A stretch of 64,000 nt of DNA. It comes from Streptomyces sp. NBC_00341. GTDB lineage: Bacteria > Actinomycetota > Actinomycetes > Streptomycetales > Streptomycetaceae. A program made the translations under genes and the position numbers. The notes under the pieces were generated by a model, which worked only from the letters and a program-made list of their open reading frames with translations, was not told the origin of the DNA and made no database searches. The first letter of the stretch is position 1; each line of letters starts with the position of its first letter. Location of the stretch: NCBI RefSeq assembly GCF_041435055.1, contig NZ_CP108002.1, positions 1,240,001-1,304,000 on the forward strand, written 5' to 3'. Of this stretch, positions 23,897-32,871 are shown piece by piece.

Positions 23897-24745
23897 TCAG
23901 AGCCGGCAGGCGTGGATGGCCGTGGTGAGGATGGCGCGGGCGCCGAGGTCGTACAGGTCGTCCATGATCCGCTGCGCCTCCTTGGCGGCGACCATGGAGC
24001 GGACGGCGACCCAGCCCTCGTGGTGCAGCGGGGAGATGGTGGGCGACTCCAGGCCCGGGGTGAGGGCGACCGCGCGCTCCAGGTGCTCGACGCGGCAGTC
24101 GTAGTCCATCATCACGTAGCTGCGGGCGACCAGGACGCCCTGGAGGCGGCGCAGGAACTGCTGCACCTTGGGCTCGTCGTCCGGGGCGCCGACGCGGCGG
24201 ATGACGACCGCCTCCGACTTCATGATCGGTTCGCCGATGACTTCGAGGCCGGCGTTGCGCAGGCTGGTGCCGGTCTCGACGACGTCGGCGATGATCTGCG
24301 CGACACCGAGTTCGATCGCGGTCTCGACGGCGCCGTCCAGGTGGACGACGGAGGCGTTGACCCCGACATCGGCCAGGTGCTTGGCGACGATGCCCTCGTA
24401 GGAGGTCGCGATCGTCAGCCCGTCGAAGTCCTGCGGGCCCGCGGCCGTGCCGGGCTTGGTGGCGTAGCGGAAGGTCGAGCGGGCGAAACCGAGCTGGAGG
24501 ATCTCCTCCGACTCGGCGCCGCTGTCCAGCAGCAGGTCACGGCCGGTGATGCCGATGTCGAGGCGGCCCGAGCTGACGTAGATCGCGATGTCGCGCGGCC
24601 GCAGGTAGAAGAACTCCACCTGGTTCTCGGGGTCGACGAGGACGAGCTCCTTGGACTCCTTGCGCTGCTGGTAGCCGGCCTCATGGAGCATCGCCATCGC
24701 AGGCCCTGAGAGTGAACCCTTGTTGGGGACGGCGATGCGCAGCAT
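23897..24745 (-). CDS. hisG: ATP phosphoribosyltransferase (HisG, long form)
   Basis: A 282-aa enzyme for the first, feedback-controlled step of histidine biosynthesis, condensing ATP and PRPP. Seen: LRIAVPNKGSLSGPAMAML at the N-terminus, the PRPP-site region VVETGTSLRNAGLEVIGEP, and a C-terminal ~75-residue ACT-like regulatory domain (RSYVMMDYDCRVEHLERAVA through AILTTAIHACRL), so this is the long, histidine-inhibited type that needs no HisZ. It follows hisE by 59 bases. The other his genes are not in the window. Joining hisE-hisG to a riboflavin operon means FMN-controlled transcripts can extend into it unless an internal promoter exists. Confidence 0.97.
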   Translation of the reverse strand: MLRIAVPNKGSLSGPAMAMLHEAGYQQRKESKELVLVDPENQVEFFYLRPRDIAIYVSSGRLDIGITGRDLLLDSGAESEEILQLGFARSTFRYATKPGTAAGPQDFDGLTIATSYEGIVAKHLADVGVNASVVHLDGAVETAIELGVAQIIADVVETGTSLRNAGLEVIGEPIMKSEAVVIRRVGAPDDEPKVQQFLRRLQGVLVARSYVMMDYDCRVEHLERAVALTPGLESPTISPLHHEGWVAVRSMVAAKEAQRIMDDLYDLGARAILTTAIHACRL

Positions 24746-24804
24746 GAGGTCGGGTTTCCTTTGCGAAAGGGGTCTGGGAGCGTCGGACGGGTGCGAGGTC
24801 GTGC

Positions 24805-25077
24805 TCAGAGATGGGCGTAGACGTCGTCGAGCGAGATTCCGCGCGCGACCATCATCACCTGGACGTGGTAGAGCAGCTGGGAGATCTCCTCGGCTGCCGC
24901 GTCCTTGCTCTCGTGCTCGGCGGCCATCCAGACTTCGGCGGCCTCCTCCACGACCTTCTTGCCGATGGCATGCACACCCTTGTCCACCAGTTCGGCGGTA
25001 CGGGAGGTGGAGGGGTCGCCGTCGGCGGCCTTGAGCTGCAGCTCGGCGAAGAGCTCTTCGAAGGTTTTGTTCGCCAT
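24805..25077 (-). CDS. hisE: Phosphoribosyl-ATP diphosphatase (HisE)
   Basis: A 90-aa all-alpha pyrophosphohydrolase for the second step of histidine biosynthesis, removing PPi from PR-ATP. Seen: [34 protein letters not shown] with the metal-binding Glu cluster, and [20 protein letters not shown]. Length and motifs fit the stand-alone HisE of actinobacteria. Start ATG 25077 matches the usual [10 protein letters not shown] beginning. It sits between ribH (gap 34) and hisG (gap 59). Confidence 0.97.
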   Translation of the reverse strand: MANKTFEELFAELQLKAADGDPSTSRTAELVDKGVHAIGKKVVEEAAEVWMAAEHESKDAAAEEISQLLYHVQVMMVARGISLDDVYAHL

Positions 25078-25111
25078 GATGTCCTTAGAATACGGGGTCC
25101 CGGACACGCAC

Positions 25112-25597
25112 TCAGCGCCAGGGTTCGCTGACCGAGCGCAGCGTGGTGGCGGTGGCGACGGCGGCGGTGACCGCTTCGTGCCCCTTGTCCTCGTTGGACC
25201 CCTCGATGCCCGCCCGGTCGAGTGCCTGCTCCTCGGTGTCACAGGTGAGGACGCCGAAGCCGACCGGTACACCGGTGTCGACCGCGACCTGGGTGAGGCC
25301 GTTGGTGACGCCGTGGGACACGTATTCGAAGTGCGGGGTGCCGCCCCGGATGATCACGCCTAGCGCGACGATCGCGTCGTACCCGCGCCCGGCCAGTACC
25401 TTGGCGACCACCGGGAGCTCGAAGCTGCCGGGGACCCTCAGCAGGGTCGGCTCGTCGATGCCCAGCTCGTGCAGGGCGCGCAGCGCGCCGTCGACGAGTC
25501 CGTCCATGACCTTCTCGTGCCACTGCGCGGCGATGACCGCCACGCGCAGGTCACCGCAGTTGCGTACGGACAGTTCGGGTGCGCCCTTGCCGCTCAT
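25112..25597 (-). CDS. ribH: 6,7-dimethyl-8-ribityllumazine synthase (RibH)
   Basis: A 161-aa lumazine synthase that condenses ArP with 3,4-dihydroxy-2-butanone 4-phosphate. Seen: [20 protein letters not shown] (substrate Trp/His region), [34 protein letters not shown] with the catalytic His, and [21 protein letters not shown] 25597 follows AGGAGAGAC. It lies 53 bases downstream of ribAB in the same transcript. Confidence 0.97.
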   Translation of the reverse strand: MSGKGAPELSVRNCGDLRVAVIAAQWHEKVMDGLVDGALRALHELGIDEPTLLRVPGSFELPVVAKVLAGRGYDAIVALGVIIRGGTPHFEYVSHGVTNGLTQVAVDTGVPVGFGVLTCDTEEQALDRAGIEGSNEDKGHEAVTAAVATATTLRSVSEPWR

Positions 25598-25650
25598 GTC
25601 TCTCCTACCGCTCGTTTCCTTGATGGCTGCTGGAAGTGCTGGTGGTCCGG

Positions 25651-26949
25651 CTACTGGTTGCCGCAGGTCGACACCGTGGCGGCGTCGAGCCAGGGCAGGT
25701 CGTGGCCCATCCGGTCCCGCTTGGTGCGCAGGTAGCGCAGATTGTGCTCGCCGGCCTGGACGGGCATCGGTTCCCGTCCGGTGACGGCCAGTCCGTGCCG
25801 CAGGATCGCGGCGGTCTTGTCGGGGTTGTTCGTCATCAGGCGCAGGCTGCGGACGCCGAGGTCCTTGAGGATCTGGGCGCCGGCCGCGTAGTCGCGGGCG
25901 TCGGCGGGCAGTCCGAGCTCCAGGTTGGCGTCGAGGGTGTCGACGCCGCGCTCCTGGAGCTCGTACGCGCGGAGCTTGGAGACCAGGCCGATGCCGCGTC
26001 CCTCGTGGCCGCGCAGATAGACGACGACGCCGCGTCCCTCGTCCGTGATGCGTCGCATCGAGGCGTGCAGCTGGGGGCCGCAGTCGCAGCGCTCCGACTG
26101 GAAGATGTCGCCGGTCAGGCACTCGGAGTGGACCCGGACCAGGACGTCGTCGCCGTCCCCGATGTCGCCGTGGACCAGCGCGACGTGCTCGACGCCGTCC
26201 ACGGTGGAGCGGTAGCCGTACGCGGTGAACGCGCCGAAGTCCGTCGGCAGCCGGACCTCTGCCTCGCGGCGGACGGTCGGCTCCGAGGTGCGCCGGTAGG
26301 CGATCAGGTCCTCGATGGAGATGATCGTGAGCCCGTGCTTGCGGGCGAACGGGACCAGCTGGGGAAGGCGCAGCATGACGCCGTCCTCGCCCGCGATCTC
26401 GACGATCGCCCCGGCGGGCCGCAGTCCGGCGAGCCGGGCGAGGTCGACGGCCGCCTCGGTGTGCCCGTTGCGCACGAGCACACCGCCGGTACGGGCCCGG
26501 AGCGGGAAGATGTGGCCGGGCCGTACGAAGTCACCGGGGCCCGCGACGCCGCCGGCCAGCAGCCGGAGCGTGGCGGCCCGGTCGGCGGCGGAGATGCCGG
26601 TGGTGACGCCGTGCGCGGCGGAGGCGTCGACGGAGACGGTGAAGGCCGTCTTCATCGACTCGGTGTTGTGGTCGACCATCTGCGGGAGTTCGAGCCGTTC
26701 CAGCTCGGCGTTCTCCATGGGCGCGCAGATCAGTCCGCGGCACTCGCTCATCATGAAGGCGACGATCTCGGGGGTGGCCTTCTCGGCCGCGATGACGAGG
26801 TCGCCCTCGTTCTCCCGGTCCTCGTCGTCGACGACCACGACGGGCCGGCCCGCCGCGATGTCGCGGATGGCCTGCTCGACGGGGTCCAGGGTGAGGTCCT
26901 CCGCGGGCGCGTGGTGTTCCCGGTGCAACCAGGTGGGCTGGGCAGTCAT
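25651..26949 (-). CDS. ribAB: Bifunctional DHBP synthase / GTP cyclohydrolase II (RibAB)
   Basis: A 432-aa bifunctional riboflavin enzyme. The N-terminal half (about 20-220) is the ribulose-5-phosphate-using DHBP synthase: [20 protein letters not shown] and [11 protein letters not shown]. The C-terminal half (about 225-425) is GTP cyclohydrolase II, with the zinc cysteines in [20 protein letters not shown] and the catalytic region [16 protein letters not shown]. Both sites look complete. The start overlaps the stop of ribM by 4 bases. A longer upstream frame is the antisense-like remainder of ribM and is rejected. Confidence 0.97.
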   Translation of the reverse strand: MTAQPTWLHREHHAPAEDLTLDPVEQAIRDIAAGRPVVVVDDEDRENEGDLVIAAEKATPEIVAFMMSECRGLICAPMENAELERLELPQMVDHNTESMKTAFTVSVDASAAHGVTTGISAADRAATLRLLAGGVAGPGDFVRPGHIFPLRARTGGVLVRNGHTEAAVDLARLAGLRPAGAIVEIAGEDGVMLRLPQLVPFARKHGLTIISIEDLIAYRRTSEPTVRREAEVRLPTDFGAFTAYGYRSTVDGVEHVALVHGDIGDGDDVLVRVHSECLTGDIFQSERCDCGPQLHASMRRITDEGRGVVVYLRGHEGRGIGLVSKLRAYELQERGVDTLDANLELGLPADARDYAAGAQILKDLGVRSLRLMTNNPDKTAAILRHGLAVTGREPMPVQAGEHNLRYLRTKRDRMGHDLPWLDAATVSTCGNQ

Positions 26950-27590
26950 GCCGTGGCTCCTTCCAGAGCGGGTGTCCGCGTACGCAGCCACCAGTCGCGC
27001 ATGCCCCACAGGACGAGGGCCCCGTAGACGACGTAGATGAGACCGGAGAAGGCGAGACCGCTGTGGAAGTTGAGCGGTACGCCGACCAGGTCGACGAGGA
27101 GCCAGGCGAACCAGAACTCGACCATGCCGCGGGCCTGGGCGAGCATCGCCACGAGCGTGCCGGCGAATATGTACGCGTCCGCCCACGGGCTCCACGAGAG
27201 CGAGGGGAACGCGGTGAACAGGCCGCCGACCGCGAGGGTGCCGACCGCCGCCCCGCCGAGCAGGTAGCCGCGCTCGCGCCAGGTGGCGAACCGTACGGCG
27301 ATGGAGCCGTCCTGGGCCTGCTGCCTGCCCCGGGTCCACTGCTGCCAGCCCCAGACGGCCACCGCGATGACGATGACCTGTTTGCCGACGCTGCCCGCCT
27401 GGTGCACGGAGACGTTGGCGGCGACCAGGACGACGCCGGACAGCAACTGCGCCGGCCAGGTCCAGATCGAGCGCAGCCAGCCCAGCGTGAGGGCGATCAG
27501 ACCGATCGTGTTGCCGATCATGTCGGACCAGATGATGTGCTGTCCGAAGACGCTGAACGCCTCCGAGTTCAGCCAGTGCAGAGCGCTCAC
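26946..27590 (-). CDS. ribM: Riboflavin transporter RibM (PnuC family)
   Basis: A 214-aa membrane protein with about six to seven hydrophobic segments ([84 protein letters not shown]). WxWxQWxRGR and [11 protein letters not shown] are PnuC-type signatures. PnuC-family proteins encoded inside FMN-riboswitch operons of Corynebacterium and Streptomyces are riboflavin facilitators (RibM/PnuX) rather than nicotinamide riboside transporters, which supports this call. It starts with GTG, overlapping the ribE stop (GTGA), and overlaps ribAB by 4 bases. Confidence 0.88.
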   Translation of the reverse strand: MSALHWLNSEAFSVFGQHIIWSDMIGNTIGLIALTLGWLRSIWTWPAQLLSGVVLVAANVSVHQAGSVGKQVIVIAVAVWGWQQWTRGRQQAQDGSIAVRFATWRERGYLLGGAAVGTLAVGGLFTAFPSLSWSPWADAYIFAGTLVAMLAQARGMVEFWFAWLLVDLVGVPLNFHSGLAFSGLIYVVYGALVLWGMRDWWLRTRTPALEGATA

Positions 27591-28204
27591 TTCACCGGCT
27601 CCTCTGGCTCCTGCGCGCGGTGGCCGAGCAGCCGCTCGACGTACTTCGCGATGACGTCCACCTCTAGGTTGACCGGGTCGCCGGGCTCCTTGTGGCCGAG
27701 CGTGGTCAGGGCGAGGGTGGTGGGGATGAGGCTGATGGTGAAGTAGTCGGGTCCGGCGTCCACGACGGTCAGGCTCACGCCGTCGACGGTGATCGAGCCC
27801 TTCTCCACCACGTACCGGGTGAGCTCGGCGGGGAGGGAGACCTTCACGATCTCCCAGTTCTCGGAGGGCTTGCGCTCGACGATGCGGCCCGTGCCGTCCA
27901 CATGGCCCTGCACGATGTGCCCGCCGAGCCGGCCGCCGACCGCCATGGGCCGCTCCAGGTTGACCCGGGAGCCGGCCCGCAGTGCGCCCAGACTGGACCT
28001 GTTCAGCGTCTCGGCCATCACATCGGCGGTGAACTCCTGCCCGCCGTGGTCGACGACGGTCAGGCAGACACCGTTGACGGCGATCGAGTCGCCGTGCTTG
28101 GCGCCCTCGGTGACCACGGGTCCGCGCAGGCGGAATCGGGAGGAGTCGCCGAGGTTCTCGACGGCGGTGACCTCACCCAGTTCTTCGACAATTCCGGTGA
28201 ACAC
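27587..28204 (-). CDS. ribE: Riboflavin synthase alpha chain (RibE)
   Basis: A 205-aa riboflavin synthase that dismutates two molecules of ribityllumazine. The two repeated lumazine-binding barrels are visible: [20 protein letters not shown] with [16 protein letters not shown] (1-97), and [20 protein letters not shown] with [16 protein letters not shown] (98-190). A charged C-terminal tail follows. It begins at once after ribD (stop at 28205) and overlaps ribM by 4 bases. Confidence 0.97.
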   Translation of the reverse strand: MFTGIVEELGEVTAVENLGDSSRFRLRGPVVTEGAKHGDSIAVNGVCLTVVDHGGQEFTADVMAETLNRSSLGALRAGSRVNLERPMAVGGRLGGHIVQGHVDGTGRIVERKPSENWEIVKVSLPAELTRYVVEKGSITVDGVSLTVVDAGPDYFTISLIPTTLALTTLGHKEPGDPVNLEVDVIAKYVERLLGHRAQEPEEPVK

Positions 28205-29305
28205 TCAGTTTCCCTTCGGAGCAGGGCCGGGGACGGCGGTGATGCGCAGATCGGGGCCGATACGCACGGTCTCGGTCATCTGGAGGCGCAACGCCTTGGA
28301 GATGGTGGGGATTCCGGCGTCGGCCAGGGCCGCGGGGCCCGCGCCGAGGAGCACGGGGGCGAGGTAGCCGACGATCCGGTCGACGGCTCCCGCCGCGACG
28401 AAGGCCCCGGCCAGGGTCGGCCCGCCTTCGAGGAGTACGGAGCGGATGCCGCGCCCGTGGAGGGCGGCGAGCAGCGCGGCAAGGTCCAGCCCGGGGCCGG
28501 GCACGGCGCGCGGCAGCCGCAGGACGGCCTCTTCCGGAAGGTGGCGGACGTCCGCGTCGTCGGCCACGGCGATCAGAGTGGGGGCGCCCGCGTCGAGAAC
28601 CCGGGCGCCGGGCCGGACGGCGGTGGCGGCGGTGTCCACGACGACCCGCAGCGGCTGGACCGCGCCGTCGATGCCCCTGACCCCGAGCTGGGGGTCGTCG
28701 GTGCGGGCGGTTCCGGAGCCGACGACGACGGCGTCCGCCTCGGCGCGCAGCCGGTGGACGTCGGCGCGGGACTCCGCTGAGGTGATCCAGCGGCTGGTGG
28801 CGTCGGCGGCCGCGATCCGGCCGTCCAGGGTGGCCGCGTACTTCCAGGTGACATGGGGCCGGCCCAGCCGCACGGAGGTCAGCCAGGCTGCGTTGCCCTG
28901 CTCGGCCTCCTCGGCGAGGAGGCCCTGCTCGGCCTTGACCCCGGCGCCGCGCAGGGTGTCGGCACCGCCGGTGGCCTGCGGGTTCGGATCCCCGACCGCG
29001 TACACGACGCGGGCGATTCCGGCCGCGATGAGCGCCTGGGCACAGGGGCCGGTGCGGCCGGTGTGGTTACAGGGTTCGAGGGTGACGTAGGCGGTGCCGC
29101 CCCGGGCCTTCTCGCCGGCCGCGCGCAGGGCGTGGACCTCGGCGTGCGGCCCTCCGGCGCGCTGGTGGAAGCCCTCACCGGCCGGCCGGCCCGTCGCGTC
29201 GAGGACGACACATCCGACGACCGGATTGGGGCTGGTGGAGCCGAGACCGCGGGCTGCGAGCGCGATGGCTCGGCGCATTGCGGTGGTGTCGGCTGCGGTG
29301 TCCAC
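28205..29305 (-). CDS. ribD: Bifunctional deaminase/reductase RibD
   Basis: A 366-aa enzyme for the second and third steps from GTP to riboflavin. The N-terminal deaminase domain (about 1-145) has HAEVHAL and the zinc motif TLEPCNHTGRTGPCAQAL. The C-terminal reductase domain (about 150-360) shows KYAATLDGRIAAAD, DAVVVGSGTARTDDPQLGVR and SVLLEGGPTLAGAF. Length is standard. As the first gene of the operon it receives the FMN riboswitch leader. Confidence 0.96.
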   Translation of the reverse strand: MDTAADTTAMRRAIALAARGLGSTSPNPVVGCVVLDATGRPAGEGFHQRAGGPHAEVHALRAAGEKARGGTAYVTLEPCNHTGRTGPCAQALIAAGIARVVYAVGDPNPQATGGADTLRGAGVKAEQGLLAEEAEQGNAAWLTSVRLGRPHVTWKYAATLDGRIAAADATSRWITSAESRADVHRLRAEADAVVVGSGTARTDDPQLGVRGIDGAVQPLRVVVDTAATAVRPGARVLDAGAPTLIAVADDADVRHLPEEAVLRLPRAVPGPGLDLAALLAALHGRGIRSVLLEGGPTLAGAFVAAGAVDRIVGYLAPVLLGAGPAALADAGIPTISKALRLQMTETVRIGPDLRITAVPGPAPKGN

Positions 29306-29395
29306 CGGGTCCTCCTGCCTCTTCGGGCACGGACTCCGGGGCCTGTCGATGACGACAGATGAAGCGGAACGCGGAACGGGGACGCCGAATGCCGG

Positions 29396-29430
29396 AAAAA
29401 CGGATGGATCGGTCGCCCGAAAACCATCCG
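29396..29430 (-). terminator. Riboswitch-linked intrinsic terminator
   Basis: On the minus strand CGGATGG pairs with CCATCCG (genomic 29401-29407 and 29424-29430), and the RNA then runs TTTTTCC. A U-tract is rare in this genome. It lies 30 bases after the FMN aptamer and before ribD, the place expected for FMN-induced premature termination. Confidence 0.8.
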
Positions 29431-29461
29431 CCGACGGCGGCGTACCCGCGAAACGGCCCGC

Positions 29462-29590
29462 CGCGCACTGCCTCCCATCCGGACTTTAACCGTCGGTCCA
29501 GGAATCCCACCTGGTCAACCGGCCGCTGGATGCGGACGGGTCGCGGACTATAACCGCCGGTTCGGAATTGCACCGACCCCGGAGTGCGCT
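29462..29590 (-). ncRNA. FMN riboswitch (RFN element)
   Basis: A minus-strand leader of about 129 nt carries the conserved RFN sequence: GGGGTCGGTGCAATTCCGA, then GAACCGGCGGTTATAGTCCG, a central ACCAGGTGGGATTCCTGG hairpin, and GACGGTTAAAGTCCGGATGG. The closing P1 helix is formed by 29583-29589 and 29463-29469 (GCGCACT with AGTGCGC). It binds FMN and controls the rib operon, here probably through the terminator at 29396-29430. Confidence 0.96.
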
Positions 29591-29704
29591 GCTGCTGGTA
29601 CAGGATCAGTGTGCCACGACTGGCCGTGGGCCATGCGGGTGAACGCTGTGGAGTGGCTCACAGACAGCCCGTGACGTTGCGGCTTTTCCTTGGTGCGGGG
29701 TTTT

Positions 29705-30132
29705 GTCCTCAATCGCCGGACGGGCTTGGGTGCGGGTGCTCCGCCGGGTGCGGGGTGCGCTTTCCCGGTGGGTGGGGGTCCGGGGTCCCTCCGGGGCGTC
29801 TCCTCGAACGACGAACGTGCGGCGGGTCCGCATTGCGTACCCGGGTATCTGTTCGTCGTTCTGCGGGGACTCCCCTGCACGCCCCCGAACCCGGCCGCCG
29901 CGCGTCTGCGACAGCAGCTCCGCCGGTGTGCAGACGCGACTGACGCTGGGGTGGGGACGTGCAGGGGAGTCCCCGCAGGAAATGGCGTACGACCCGGGTC
30001 CCTCACGTACCCGGGTGAACACGCCATTTTCGAGGAGACGCCCCGGAGGGGCACCACCCCCCCACCCACCGGGCAGGCGCACCCCGCACCCGGCGGAGCA
30101 CCCGCACTCAAGCCCGTCCGGCGATTGAGGAC
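29705..30132. repeat. Inverted pair of structured intergenic repeats (428 bp)
   Basis: Outer arms 29705-29806 and 30030-30132 are about 90% identical when one is reverse-complemented. Inside each arm is a hairpin with its own stem: AACGACGAAC/GTTCGTCGTT (29807-29816, 29851-29860) on the left and AAATGGCGT/ACGCCATTT (29980-29988, 30021-30029) on the right. The next 21 bp (29861-29881 and 29958-29978) are again perfectly inverted. A central CGCGTCTGC/GCAGACGCG hairpin (29901-29909, 29930-29938) closes the structure. No ORF worth calling lies inside. The outer end GTCCTCAATCGCCGGACGGGC belongs to a dispersed intergenic motif family common in Streptomyces. Confidence 0.8.
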
Positions 30133-31325
30133 GGAACCCCGCGCCCCGGGGACCCGTCACCGAACAGCGCGTCCTGCGCCGCCTCCCGCGCCGCGAGCAA
30201 CGCGCCGCGCAGGACCGCCGTGCCGCCGAGCAGGCCGGCCCTGACCTCGGTGCGCAGGGGGGACATCACGGCGAGCCGTTCCTCGACCCGTGCGGCCAGC
30301 GCGTCGCCGCCCGCGAGGCCGACCTCGCCCGACAGCAGCACGCACCCCGGGTCCAGGACCGAGACGACGGCTGCCGCGCCGATTGCCAGCCGGTCGGCGA
30401 GCGCGCCGAGGAACGCCTCGCTGTCGCCCTCCCCCGCCAGGGCCGCGCGGACGGCGTCGGCGGCGCCCGGCTCCCGGCCGCCGGACGGCGTGGCGATGCC
30501 GTGGTCGGCGGCCAGTGCACAGAGCGCCACCGAGCCCGCCAGCGAGTGGAAGCCGCCGTCGCAGCTGACGGCCGACGGGATACCGATCGTGCCGGGCACC
30601 GGGAGGAAACCGAGTTCGCCCGCGCCGCCGGAGGCACCGCGGCGCACCTTCCCGTCCAGCATGACGGCCGCCCCCACCCCGTGCCCGAGCCAGAGCAGGA
30701 CGAACGTGTCGTGGTCACGGGCCGCTCCGACCCGGTGCTCGGCCACAGCCGCCAGATTGGTCTCGTTCTCGACGAGCACGCCGGCAGGCAGCCGCTGCTG
30801 GAGCGCCAGGACCAGTCGGCGGTGCCAGGCCGGCAGTCCTGTGGTGTCGCGGAGTTCCCCGGTGACCGGGTCGATCAGGCCGGGGGCGCCGATGCCGACA
30901 CTGTGCAGCGGCGCGGTGCCGGCCCGGCGCGCGGTGCGTTCGAGGAGGGCCACGGCCTGCTCGACGGCGTCGTCGGTGGCGGTCTCGCTGCCGATCGGCA
31001 GGGTGGCCTCGGCCAGGGTCGCGCCCAGGAGGTCGGCGACGACCACCGCGAGGCTGTCGGTACGGACGTCGAGGGCGGCCAGATGGGCGCGGTCCGCGAC
31101 GATCCCGTAGAGCCGGGCGTTGGGGCCGCGGCGCTCGGCCCCGGCCTCTCCGACCACCCGGACCAGACCCGCTCCCTGGAGCCGTTCGACCAGGTCGGCG
31201 ACGGTGGGCCGGGAGAGCCCCGTCAGGGTCTTCAACTGCGTGGCCGTCAGCGGGCCGTCCTGCTGGAGGAGCCGCAGGGCGAGCCGGTCGTTGATGGCCC
31301 TGGCGGTGCTCGGTGATGCGGGCAT
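30108..31325 (-). CDS. ROK family transcriptional regulator
   Basis: A 405-aa repressor-type ROK protein. The N-terminal winged helix-turn-helix (PLTATQLKTLTGLSRPTVAD) is followed by an actin-like ATPase/sugar-kinase fold with VENETNLAAVAEHRVG, LGHGVGAAVMLDGKVRRGAS and GGAGELGFLPV. The zinc-binding Cys cluster of true ROK kinases is absent; only scattered cysteines (VSCDGGF) are seen, so it is a regulator. The last ~8 codons (PSSIAGRA and stop) lie inside the intergenic repeat at 29705-30132, so the C-terminus has been rewritten by that repeat. It is divergent from an MFS gene with a TATCAGG-N7-CCTGATA operator between. ATG 31325 is preferred. Confidence 0.85.
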   Translation of the reverse strand: MPASPSTARAINDRLALRLLQQDGPLTATQLKTLTGLSRPTVADLVERLQGAGLVRVVGEAGAERRGPNARLYGIVADRAHLAALDVRTDSLAVVVADLLGATLAEATLPIGSETATDDAVEQAVALLERTARRAGTAPLHSVGIGAPGLIDPVTGELRDTTGLPAWHRRLVLALQQRLPAGVLVENETNLAAVAEHRVGAARDHDTFVLLWLGHGVGAAVMLDGKVRRGASGGAGELGFLPVPGTIGIPSAVSCDGGFHSLAGSVALCALAADHGIATPSGGREPGAADAVRAALAGEGDSEAFLGALADRLAIGAAAVVSVLDPGCVLLSGEVGLAGGDALAARVEERLAVMSPLRTEVRAGLLGGTAVLRGALLAAREAAQDALFGDGSPGRGVPSSIAGRA

Positions 31326-31375
31326 GCCGGGATCCTTCCAGACCGTCGCCGCTGTCGATGCCGGCACGGCCTATT

Positions 31376-31396
31376 TATCAGGCAGGGTTCCTGATA
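31376..31396. promoter_or_regulatory. Palindromic operator between ROK and MFS genes
   Basis: TATCAGG (31376-31382), 7 bases, CCTGATA (31390-31396) in the only AT-rich pocket of the divergent intergenic region. Likely the binding site of the ROK regulator, controlling both genes. Confidence 0.6.
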
Positions 31397-31480
31397 GTTT
31401 ACTGCCCGCATCGTGGAGAAGGGCGCCGGGGAGCGTCGGAACCACGGCAGCGGAGAATTCCCAGGGGAGGGCACGGCGGC

Positions 31481-32710
31481 ATGACGACGGATTCCACGGC
31501 AGCGGTCTTCAGCACGGAGCAGGTGAGGCGCGCCAGGTACGCCATCGCCGCGGTCTTCGCGGTACACGGGGCGGTGACCGGCAGTTTCGCCACCCGGGTG
31601 CCGTGGATCCAGGACCACGCCGGGCTCAGTGCCGGACAGCTCGGCATAGCCCTGGCCTTCCCGGCGATCGGCGCCTCGCTGGCGATGCCGCTGGCCGGCG
31701 CGATCAGCCACCGCTTCGGCGCCCGAACCGCGCTGCGCGGGCTGCTGATGCTGTGGACCCTGGCGCTGATCCTGCCTTCCATAGCCCCCAGCCTGCTGAC
31801 GCTGTGCGCGGCCCTCCTGGTGTACGGGGCGTCGGCGGGCATGTCGGACGTGGCGATGAACGCGCTCGGGGTCGAGGTGGAGAACCGCCTCAACAAGTCG
31901 ATCATGTCCGGGCTGCACGGGATGTGGAGCGTGGGCGCCCTGGTCGGATCGGCGGCCGGCACGGTGGCCGCCCATCTGGGGGCCGACGCGCGACTGCACC
32001 ACGCCATCGCCGCGCTCGCCCTCACCGCGCTCGGCCTGATCGCCTGCCGGCAGGTGCTGGATCTGCACAGCGAGCCGGACGCGGAGGCTCCGCCGCGCTT
32101 CACCCTGCCGCCCAGGTCGGCCCTGATCATCGGCGCGGTGGGCTTCTGCGCGGTGTTCGCGGAGGGCGCCAGCCTGGACTGGTCGGCGGTCTACCTCCGG
32201 GATGTCCTGGACAGTTCCGCAGGTCTGGCGGCCGCGTCGACGACCGCGTTCGCACTGACGATGGCGGTGGCCCGGATCGCCGGTGACCGGGTCGTCGACC
32301 GCTTCGGCGCGGTGCGGACCGTACGGACCGGCGGCGTGCTCGCCACGGTCGGCGGGGTCCTGGTGGTCACCGCGCCCAACGTGGTCCTGGCGTTGTGCGG
32401 CTTCGGTCTGATGGGCCTCGGCATCGCCGTGGTCGTACCGCTCGCCTTCGCGGCGGCCGGGCGCAGCGGGTCGAACCCGAGCCGGGCGATCGCGGGTGTC
32501 GCGACGATCACGTACACCTCGGGGCTGATCGCCCCGTCGGCCATCGGCTCGCTGGCCGAGGCGACCTCGCTGGTCGTCTCCTTCGGCCTGGTCTCGGTGC
32601 TGGCCTTCGGGCTGGTGCTCGGAGCCGGAGTGCTGCGGGCGGGCGATCGCAAGGTGTCCTCCTCCGACGCCGGGGTACCGGGACCGGCTCCGGCCGAGCC
32701 GCGCCCCTGA
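31481..32710 (+). CDS. MFS transporter
   Basis: A 409-aa, 12-segment major facilitator. The first half holds ARYAIAAVFAVHGAVTGSFA and the loop HRFGARTALRG between helices 2 and 3. The second half starts near ALIIGAVGFCAVFAEGASLD, with GDRVVDRFGAVRTVR as the matching loop. The pattern (…SFATRVPWIQDHAGLSAGQLG) resembles the FucP/YbjJ-like subgroup often annotated as sugar or drug exporters. ATG 31481 lies 12 bases after GGGGAGG. The divergent ROK regulator suggests control by a sugar-type ligand. Substrate unknown. Confidence 0.85.
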   Translation: MTTDSTAAVFSTEQVRRARYAIAAVFAVHGAVTGSFATRVPWIQDHAGLSAGQLGIALAFPAIGASLAMPLAGAISHRFGARTALRGLLMLWTLALILPSIAPSLLTLCAALLVYGASAGMSDVAMNALGVEVENRLNKSIMSGLHGMWSVGALVGSAAGTVAAHLGADARLHHAIAALALTALGLIACRQVLDLHSEPDAEAPPRFTLPPRSALIIGAVGFCAVFAEGASLDWSAVYLRDVLDSSAGLAAASTTAFALTMAVARIAGDRVVDRFGAVRTVRTGGVLATVGGVLVVTAPNVVLALCGFGLMGLGIAVVVPLAFAAAGRSGSNPSRAIAGVATITYTSGLIAPSAIGSLAEATSLVVSFGLVSVLAFGLVLGAGVLRAGDRKVSSSDAGVPGPAPAEPRP

Positions 32711-32871
32711 GCCGTCCTGGTCACCGGGCGCGGCGGGCGGTGGCTCGCTGTGCCCGGATCCCGGCGGGGGGCGGTTGACGAACCGGCACTAACATGGCGC
32801 TGATCTTTTCCGCGGTCCGCGCCGTGCCCCGTGAGGCACCGGCCCGCCGCACCTACACACAGGGAGCAACC

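Noticed and set aside
26946..27590. Nicotinamide riboside transporter PnuC
   Set aside because: Location inside the FMN-riboswitch operon favours the riboflavin transporter RibM of the same family.
29705..30132. Insertion sequence with a transposase
   Set aside because: No open frame of transposase size or motif lies inside; only inverted structured repeats.
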